Shown here piece after piece: positions 30,851 through 36,704 of a stretch of DNA of 36,704 nucleotides. The position numbers and the translations under genes are program-made. The DNA is from Desulfobulbaceae bacterium (GTDB lineage: Bacteria > Desulfobacterota > Desulfobulbia > Desulfobulbales > SURF-16): assembly GCA_002868945.1 (NCBI GenBank), contig PKTX01000071.1:1-36704 (forward strand), in the 5' to 3' direction. Below the pieces are notes generated by a model. The model searched no databases, had not been told where the DNA came from, and saw nothing but the letters and a program-made list of their open reading frames with translations. The stretch's first letter is position 1; each line of letters begins with the position of its first letter.

Positions 30851-33091
30851 ATGAGTACCAGAGCAAAGGTTATTACAGCGGTAATGGTGGTTATCCTGAC
30901 CATATGTGCCATCTTCCTTCTGCTGCTCTCCAGACAACATCAGCACTATCTGGAGAAGATTATCACCACCCAGTCGGAAAGCGCCAACACCGTGGCCGAG
31001 GCCATTATCCAACAGGTAAGCAGCAACTACGCCCTGCGCATCCACGGCTTTGTCAACCACAAGGCATCCAGATCCAAAGAGGCCCTGGTCAGGGCCTTTG
31101 CCGAACGAGATCGCCGCCGGCTCCAGGAACTGAGCGAGCCCTTCTTCGAGATTCTCAAGAATGAAAACCCCTACTTTTCCACCCTGGGTTGGATCCTGCC
31201 CGACAATACCGCCTTTCTGCGCGTCCATGCCCCTGACAACTTCGGCCAGAATGTCGGCACAATGCGGCCGGACGTGGCGGCAGTCAACAAAGAGAGACGA
31301 CAACAGGCCGGCTTTACCACCGGTTATGTCGGCCTGCAATACCGGGTGGTGCATCCCGTTTTTTTCAACGATACCTACCTCGGCGCCACCCAATTCGGCA
31401 TCAAGGGCACGGTCCTGCTTGACACCCTGAGCAAGCAGCTGGGCACCGCCGTCTGCCTGGCCATGCCCCTCAGTGAATATAACACCATCCTGCCGGAATA
31501 CCGGAAGGGACTAATTGTTGGCTCCAGCCACGCCATCAGTGCCTCCGACCCTGCCACATTCAAACCCTTCCTGGCGGAAATAGACTGGCAAAAGGAGCGG
31601 CAGACCCTTACCCTGAAGGGGCAAAGCTATGCCCTCTGCCGGGTAAGTTCCCTCACCAACTTCCGGGGCGATGAGCTGGCCCATCTCTTTGTTGCCCTGG
31701 ACATTACCAATGAACTGCAGCAAGGCCGCTCCTTTCTGCTGACCGCCTTTTGGCTCAGCGCCCTTTTAAGCGGCATCTCCTTTATCATCCTCTACGTAAG
31801 CTACGGCGCCCTGGTGGAGAAAATCGTCGGCCTCAACCTCTCCCTGGCCCGCACCAATCGCCGCCTGGAAGAAAAGGTACGGCAACGAACCGAGAAACTC
31901 TTTACGGAGATGGAGGAGAAGAAAAAAACCGAGGCCAGGCTACAGAAGGCGGAAAAGATGGAGGCCATCGGCCTGATGGCAGGCGGCGTCGCCCATGATC
32001 TCAACAACATCCTCTCCGGCGTGGTCAACTATCCGGAACTGCTGCTCATGAAGCTGCCCGACGGGAGCGAACTGCGCGCCCCCATTACCGCCATCCATGA
32101 ATCAGGCCTGCGCGCCGCAGCCGTGGTTGACGATCTGCTCACTGTGGCGCGCAGTGCCGCCAAGGTCCGCGAGATTGCCGATATCAACATCATCATCCAT
32201 GAATATCTCGCCTCCCTGGAGGGCCAAAAACTGTTGACCCGCTATCCCGATGTTCACATAAAAACCCGCCTGGCGCCGGATCTTTGCAACATCTCCTGTT
32301 CCCCGGTGCATATCCGCAAATGTCTGATGAATCTGGTTATTAATGCGGCCGAGGCCCTGCAGGATTCAGGCACCATTGTCATCAGCACGGAAAATCGCAG
32401 CTTCAGCGCCGCAGAGACGCAGGGAGATATCAAGGCCGGCAACTATGTCGCCCTGGTGGTGACGGATAACGGGCCGGGCATTGCCGCCGAGGACCTGGAT
32501 CACATCTTTGAACCTTTTTATACAAAGAAAAAGATGGGGCGCAGCGGTTCAGGCATTGGCCTGGCCGTGGTCTGGAACGCCGTGCAGGACCATAACGGTT
32601 TCATCCGGGTACAAAGCAGCAGCGGAAACGGCACATCCTTCACCCTGCTCTTTCCCGCCACCACACTGCAGCAGGCCACCCTGGACGACATTAAGGTGAA
32701 TATGGCCAACCTGCAGGGCAATGGTGAAAAGATCCTGGTGGTGGACGACGAGCCCCACCAGCGCGAAATCGCCTCCCAGGCCCTCACCCTGCTGGGCTAC
32801 CAGGTGACCTCCCTGAGCTCTGGGGAAAAGGCTGTCCGCTATATGGCAAACCATGAAGCGGACCTGATCCTGCTTGACATGCTGATGGAACCGGGCATAA
32901 ACGGCCGCCGAACCTATGAGGAAATCCTCAAACGCCATCCGGGCCAGAAGGCGGTGATCGCCAGTGGTTTTTCCGAAAGCGACGAGGTAAAAAAGGCGGC
33001 CCGACTCGGCGCCGGCGGCTTTATCAAAAAACCGTATACCCTTGAAGAGCTGGCCGTGGCCGTCAAAAGCGAGCTGCAGAGAGACATCTGA
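30851..33091 (+). CDS. Transmembrane hybrid histidine kinase with dCache-type sensor and C-terminal receiver
   Basis: The 746-residue protein has a first membrane helix at about 8-26 and a periplasmic sensor at about 30-290 resembling dCache_3 (FLRVHAPDNFGQNVGTMRP, YRVVHPVFFNDTYLGATQFG). A second helix at about 294-317 is followed by a coiled coil at 328-368. The kinase core has His382 in GGVAHDLNNILSG, an N-box (CLMNLVINAAEAL) and G-boxes (DNGPGIA, GSGIGLAVV). A C-terminal receiver begins at ILVVDDEPHQRE with the acceptor Asp in LILLDMLME. The start at 30851 places the helix at the N-terminus; an ATG at 30788 is the alternative. No separate regulator is adjacent. A mobile element inserted 9 bases after its stop. 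Confidence 0.9.
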   Translation: MSTRAKVITAVMVVILTICAIFLLLLSRQHQHYLEKIITTQSESANTVAEAIIQQVSSNYALRIHGFVNHKASRSKEALVRAFAERDRRRLQELSEPFFEILKNENPYFSTLGWILPDNTAFLRVHAPDNFGQNVGTMRPDVAAVNKERRQQAGFTTGYVGLQYRVVHPVFFNDTYLGATQFGIKGTVLLDTLSKQLGTAVCLAMPLSEYNTILPEYRKGLIVGSSHAISASDPATFKPFLAEIDWQKERQTLTLKGQSYALCRVSSLTNFRGDELAHLFVALDITNELQQGRSFLLTAFWLSALLSGISFIILYVSYGALVEKIVGLNLSLARTNRRLEEKVRQRTEKLFTEMEEKKKTEARLQKAEKMEAIGLMAGGVAHDLNNILSGVVNYPELLLMKLPDGSELRAPITAIHESGLRAAAVVDDLLTVARSAAKVREIADINIIIHEYLASLEGQKLLTRYPDVHIKTRLAPDLCNISCSPVHIRKCLMNLVINAAEALQDSGTIVISTENRSFSAAETQGDIKAGNYVALVVTDNGPGIAAEDLDHIFEPFYTKKKMGRSGSGIGLAVVWNAVQDHNGFIRVQSSSGNGTSFTLLFPATTLQQATLDDIKVNMANLQGNGEKILVVDDEPHQREIASQALTLLGYQVTSLSSGEKAVRYMANHEADLILLDMLMEPGINGRRTYEEILKRHPGQKAVIASGFSESDEVKKAARLGAGGFIKKPYTLEELAVAVKSELQRDI

Positions 33092-33100
33092 GCCCCTTTA

Positions 33101-33478
33101 GTGCCTGTCCAGAAATGAGTCATTTCGGAGTCAAAGCTTCGCTCACTTACCTGTTCGAGATCATGGAGCATAGGGAAATAAAAAGCGCCCCCTGAAAGAG
33201 GTAAGGGAGCCTGCGACACTCCGGGTGCCCTCGAGCTGCCGTCCGGGTAGCGGTGCAGGTTCTGCAGATTGGCGGCAATGACGGCCACTGCCTTGGCCGA
33301 CGGCCCCAGGGAATTCTCATGGGATGCCATTTTGATGGAATCGGTCACCCCGTACTGCCGCTCCAGCTCCTTCAAGGGCTTCCCGGGCGGATGGGGCAGC
33401 ATATTGAGCATATGTAAGCACTCTTATTTTCCGTGGCGACACAGAGATCGGCCAAGAGGGCCATTTCTGGAGAGGCAC
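33101..33478. mobile_element. MITE-like element family B, copy 2, carrying a captured hisC fragment
   Basis: The ends GTGCCTGTCCAGAAATG (33101) and CATTTCTGGAGAGGCAC (ending 33478) are complementary with one mismatch in 17. They are flanked by a perfect 6-bp duplication, CCTTTA (33095-33100 and 33479-33484). The 378-bp interior shares modules with the copy at 20597 and family A copy 1. In addition it holds about 160 bp of hisC coding sequence that the other copy lacks. No transposase is encoded, so movement would need one supplied in trans. It lies between the hybrid kinase and trmJ stops. Confidence 0.92.
33234..33411 (-). pseudogene. hisC 5' fragment inside a mobile element
   Basis: Between 33234 and 33396 the sequence aligns without gaps to 24222-24384 of the intact hisC, with about five differences in the first 160 bases. 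On the minus strand it encodes PPGKPLKELERQYGVTDSIK and LHRYPDG as in HisC, but with ASHENS in place of ASNENS. The bases before it (encoding LNMLPH instead of KNLIPY) are diverged yet still resemble an HisC N-terminus. It cannot be functional: only about 58 codons remain and the frame then runs into element sequence. Confidence 0.92.
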
Positions 33479-33507
33479 CCTTTAAGCCCCTCTTACCTTA
33501 CCGACCT

Positions 33508-34281
33508 TCAGGAATCTTCCCTGTCCGGTCTGCCGGCGGCCAGCCAACGTACCTGCCGACAGATTCCCCGGATATACTTGACCTCCCGGGCCCGCAGGCC
33601 GATCCGGTTAAAAAAGTGGCTGAGATTATGACGCCACTGACCCAGATCCGTTTCCTTGAGATAGCCGATGGCGCGCAGACTCTCTTCAAGTTCGTCGTAG
33701 AGGGCGGCCAAGACCCGTGACGAAGCCAGGGTGGGTGTGGCCGGCGGCTTACCGGTCGTGGCCATCAGAGTACCGAACAGCTCATAACAGATAACCCCCA
33801 CGGCCTGGGCCAGATTGAGGGAGGCAAAATCAGCCGTGGGGATGGTCACCGTGGCATTACACAGTTCAATTTCACTATTACTCAAGCCCTGATTCTCCGG
33901 ACCAAAGACCAGAGCCACTCGATTATGGGCCAGCTTGGGCAGGAGGTCCTCCACCATGTGCCGCGGATTTTCCAGAAAAAAACGCCGCCTGCCCTGGCGG
34001 GCCGTGGTACCCACCACCCAGCTGCAGGGCGCCACGGCCTCGGCCAGAGTGGGGACCTGAAGCAAGCCATCGATCAGCTCCTTGGCATGGTGGGTGGCCA
34101 GTTTGGCCATGGCCGCTTGTTCCGGCAATTCATCGGCCACCACCACCAACTGCCGGATCCCCATATTATGAGCGACACGGGCCGCCGCCCCGACGTTTTC
34201 GCCATACTTGGGACGCACCAGCACCAGCCGTACGCCGGCCAGCTGCTCCTTAACCGCCTCTAATTTTTTATGAACACCCAC
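33508..34281 (-). CDS. trmJ: tRNA (cytidine/uridine-2'-O-)-methyltransferase TrmJ
   Basis: TrmJ 2'-O-methylates position 32 of tRNAs using SAM. The 257-residue SPOUT-fold protein has the N-terminal LVLVRPKYGENVGAAARVAHNMG, then the knot-forming blocks LVFGPENQGLSNSE and IPTADFASLNLAQAVGVICYEL. A C-terminal helical region of about 80 residues matches the TrmJ dimerisation extension. I chose a GTG start at 34281, preceded by AGGAAAG; a TTG at 34308 would add nine residues. It lies immediately downstream of rnr on the same strand, so the two RNA-processing genes are probably co-transcribed. Confidence 0.92.
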   Translation of the reverse strand: MGVHKKLEAVKEQLAGVRLVLVRPKYGENVGAAARVAHNMGIRQLVVVADELPEQAAMAKLATHHAKELIDGLLQVPTLAEAVAPCSWVVGTTARQGRRRFFLENPRHMVEDLLPKLAHNRVALVFGPENQGLSNSEIELCNATVTIPTADFASLNLAQAVGVICYELFGTLMATTGKPPATPTLASSRVLAALYDELEESLRAIGYLKETDLGQWRHNLSHFFNRIGLRAREVKYIRGICRQVRWLAAGRPDREDS

Positions 34282-34334
34282 GCTGATTCTTTCCTGGTTG
34301 CAGTTCAAAAAAATACCGCCGTCTCCCCGGCTGC

Positions 34335-36506
34335 CTATTCCTCTTCCAACACAAAATTGATCCGGTGGGTCAGGAGATCGACTCCCGCCACCCGGGCGGT
34401 GACCAGGTCGCCCAGTTGGTAGCGCTGTCCCGTGTGTCTGCCCACCAGCCGGTGCATCTTCTCCTCCAGGACATAGTAGTCGCCGCTTAAATCGGCAATT
34501 GCCACGGCACCACTGACCATGAGCTCGTCAAGCTCAATAAACAGCCCCCAATCCGTCACCCCGGAAATCACACCGGTGAAACTGGCGCCGATATGGCGCG
34601 CCATGTACTGGGCCTTGAGACGGTTACTCATCTCGCGCTCGGCATCCACGGCCACCCTCTCCCGCTTGGACAGAAAGTCACCGGCCTCAAGCAGGCGTCC
34701 CTTGCCTTTGGCCGAAGGCTTGGCACCGGCCAGCCAGCCGGCCAGGGCCCGATGCACCTGGAGGTCCGGATAGCGTCGAATGGGCGAGGTAAAGTGACAG
34801 TAGTAGGAGGCTGCCAAACCGAAATGGCCGACATTCTCGGGGCTGTAACAGGCCTGCTTCATGACCCTGAGCAGCAGGTTGTTGATAACATACTCCTTAG
34901 GCGTGCCCGCGGCCTTGGCCAGCACCGTATTAAACCATTGCGGCGTTGCAGCCGTTTTGGGCAGCGGCCCCAGGAAGGAATGGGCAAAATCGGCAAATTC
35001 CTCCACCTTGAGCGGGTCCGGCACCTCATGGATGCGGTAGAGGATATCAACCTTGGCCCGAGCCATGGCCTCGGCCACCGCCTCATTGGCGGCCAACATG
35101 AATTCCTCGATAATCTTGTGAGCCTGGTTGCGCTGTCGCCGGTGCAGGGCCTCCACCTGGTCGTCATCCCCCACCTTAATCACCATCTCCGGCAGATCAA
35201 AGGCAATGGCACCCCGGCCCAAGCGTCTCTCTTCCAGCAGGCTGCCGAGACGGGCCATCTCTTCCACGGCCTTCAGCAGCTCCTGGTCCGCTGCCGCCTC
35301 TTCCTTATCCTGGAGGATATCCCAGACCCTGTTATAGGTGAGGCGGTGGCGGCTCTTGATCACCGAACGACAGAAGCGGCTCTTGAGGCGCTTGCCGCTC
35401 TTGTCAAAGTCGAGAACAGCGGTAAAGGCATAGCGATCTTCATGGGGATTGAGACTGCAGAGGCCGTTGGAGAGGCGCTCCGGCAGCATGGGCAAGACAC
35501 CGGTTGGGAAATAGACGCTGGTGCCGCGCTGATAGGCCTCCTTGTCCAGGGCACTGCCCGGCTCCACATAATGACTGACATCGGCAATGGAGACATAGAG
35601 ACGCAAACCCTTGGCATGAGGCACCACACAGACGGCGTCATCAAAGTCACGGGCCGTCTCATCATCAATGGTGACATGAAAAATGTCGCGCAGGTCTTCG
35701 CGGCCCTCAGTCACCTTAACCTCGGCACTGATACGGGCCACCTGATCCTTCACCTCGTCGGAAAACTCATGGGGCAGCTCAAAGTTGCGGATCACCATCT
35801 CCATCTGTACCTGGGCCAGATGGGGATCACCCAGGATCTCCACCACCCGGCCCTTGACAACAAGGGCCTCGGGCTGAAACTCGTCCAGGGCCACCATAAC
35901 GGCTTCACCGTTTTTGGCGCCCTGCTCATCTCCCGGGCCAATCTTGACGGTGAGACGGATACGGCTGTCATCCGGGGTCACCTCACCATCGACAAAGACC
36001 CCCACCAGGCGCTCCAGACCGCGCTTGATCACCGCCACCACCCGGCCCTCACGACGGCCGCGACCGGCGCCGATCTGTTGGATCAGCACCGTATCACCAT
36101 GCATGGCACTCCCCAGAAAACGACCGGGAATAAAAACATCCTTGTCCGGCGCAACACCACCGACCACGGGTCGAGCGACAAAACCAAAACCCTTGGGATT
36201 GACCACCAGAGGACCCTCCATGAAATCCTTGGGATTGAGGCCGTAGGAGGTATCGCCGGCATCAATCAGGATGCGTTGGCGCACCAGGCCGTCAAGGAGA
36301 TCATGCAGATCGCGGCGGGCACCGCGGGGCCAATTGAGATCAGCAAGGATCTCCTTGGCGTCGGCAATACCGCCGCGGCGATGGATGGCCGCCGCAATAC
36401 GATCCGGCTCCAGTTCAAAAACCGCACTGCCGCGGCCGGGGCCGGAGCTCACCTGCCGGTGTGTCTTTTTTTGTTTAAACTTTCCTCTTTTACTGCGACG
36501 AGCCAT
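34335..36506 (-). CDS. rnr: Ribonuclease R (3'-5' exoribonuclease)
   Basis: RNase R degrades structured RNA from the 3' end. The 723-residue protein starts with a basic tail (MARRSKRGKFKQKK), then a winged-helix region at about 30-95 and cold-shock domains. The RNB catalytic domain follows, with the metal-binding aspartates in DDETARDFDDAV. Later blocks are YFPTGVLPMLPERLSNGLCSL and YCHFTSPIRRYPDL. An S1 domain ends the protein (FTGVISGVTDWGLFIELDEL). AGAGG precedes the ATG at 36506; a start at 36533 would add nine residues. A family A element begins 40 bases upstream, so promoter elements may overlap it. Confidence 0.95.
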   Translation of the reverse strand: MARRSKRGKFKQKKTHRQVSSGPGRGSAVFELEPDRIAAAIHRRGGIADAKEILADLNWPRGARRDLHDLLDGLVRQRILIDAGDTSYGLNPKDFMEGPLVVNPKGFGFVARPVVGGVAPDKDVFIPGRFLGSAMHGDTVLIQQIGAGRGRREGRVVAVIKRGLERLVGVFVDGEVTPDDSRIRLTVKIGPGDEQGAKNGEAVMVALDEFQPEALVVKGRVVEILGDPHLAQVQMEMVIRNFELPHEFSDEVKDQVARISAEVKVTEGREDLRDIFHVTIDDETARDFDDAVCVVPHAKGLRLYVSIADVSHYVEPGSALDKEAYQRGTSVYFPTGVLPMLPERLSNGLCSLNPHEDRYAFTAVLDFDKSGKRLKSRFCRSVIKSRHRLTYNRVWDILQDKEEAAADQELLKAVEEMARLGSLLEERRLGRGAIAFDLPEMVIKVGDDDQVEALHRRQRNQAHKIIEEFMLAANEAVAEAMARAKVDILYRIHEVPDPLKVEEFADFAHSFLGPLPKTAATPQWFNTVLAKAAGTPKEYVINNLLLRVMKQACYSPENVGHFGLAASYYCHFTSPIRRYPDLQVHRALAGWLAGAKPSAKGKGRLLEAGDFLSKRERVAVDAEREMSNRLKAQYMARHIGASFTGVISGVTDWGLFIELDELMVSGAVAIADLSGDYYVLEEKMHRLVGRHTGQRYQLGDLVTARVAGVDLLTHRINFVLEEE

Positions 36507-36546
36507 GGGAATCCTCTTGTGCTGCGGGTTCAAAAGCCGTGCTTAT

Positions 36547-36704
36547 CAGCCCGTTGAAAAACGTAGCGAGCGTAGCTGAGGCTAGAAAAAATGAGGCGAA
36601 AAAGCGCAGTTTACATGGGTAAATGAGCATTTTGAGCCGAATTTTGACGACGCATCAGTAGATAGCGAACGAAGAGAGACCTTCGAGCGCAGTAGTTTTT
36701 CAAC
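36547..36704 (+). mobile_element. MITE-like element family A, copy 3 (cut by window end)
   Basis: It begins CAGCCCGTTGAAAAACG at 36547 and runs to TTTTTCAAC at the last base, where the expected AGGCTG is cut off by the window end. Its interior matches copy 2 closely apart from about 25 extra bases near 36655-36685. It is inserted upstream of rnr. Confidence 0.9.

Noticed and set aside
32914-33411. A 165-codon minus-strand open frame starting with HisC-like sequence
   Set aside because: Only the first 58 codons are HisC-like; the rest is element sequence and the antisense of the kinase receiver domain.

Overview
The window reads as bacterial chromosome, most likely a strictly anaerobic member of the Desulfobacterota (Desulfobulbales-like). 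That placement is inferred from gene content and protein style: a B12-controlled BzaF-type ThiC paralogue, a DUF3373-type porin paired with a small c-type cytochrome, an FmdE-family protein, many sensory proteins, and GatCA-type amidotransferase genes. It was not confirmed by any search.

Left part (1-10.1 kb): a YciO/Sua5-family gene faces away from guaB-guaA (GMP synthesis) and a NYN nuclease fused to a cold-shock-like domain. These are followed by a signalling operon of a GAF histidine kinase, a receiver-TPR protein and an unusual membrane-anchored protein carrying a CCHC zinc knuckle. Converging on it (10.1-12.7 kb, minus strand) are a monohaem cytochrome c, a porin and an FmdE-like protein.

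Middle (13.2-21.3 kb): a cobalamin riboswitch with its own terminator precedes a ThiC paralogue that is best read as the anaerobic lower-ligand enzyme BzaF. An accessory stretch follows: glutamate-type dehydrogenase, U32-like protein, a broken gene, panB and a solitary ectA. It lies among repeats and small non-autonomous mobile elements, which are concentrated at 20.1-21.3 kb.

Right part (21.3-36.7 kb): mostly housekeeping. It holds rdgB, a PilZ protein, the run gatC-gatA-hisC-cmk, a histone-deacetylase-like hydrolase, 5-formyl-THF cyclo-ligase, a DUF4388-HDOD protein divergent from a dCache hybrid histidine kinase, trmJ and rnr.

The strongest unexpected signal is structural. Two families of small inverted-repeat elements are present. 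One member (33101-33478) has a perfect 6-bp target duplication and carries about 160 bp of hisC coding sequence, nearly identical to the intact hisC 9 kb away: a bacterial counterpart of a gene-capturing Pack-MITE. Other members sit in the leaders of rdgB and rnr, and the two families share internal modules. A third repeat supplies the stop codon of two unrelated genes.
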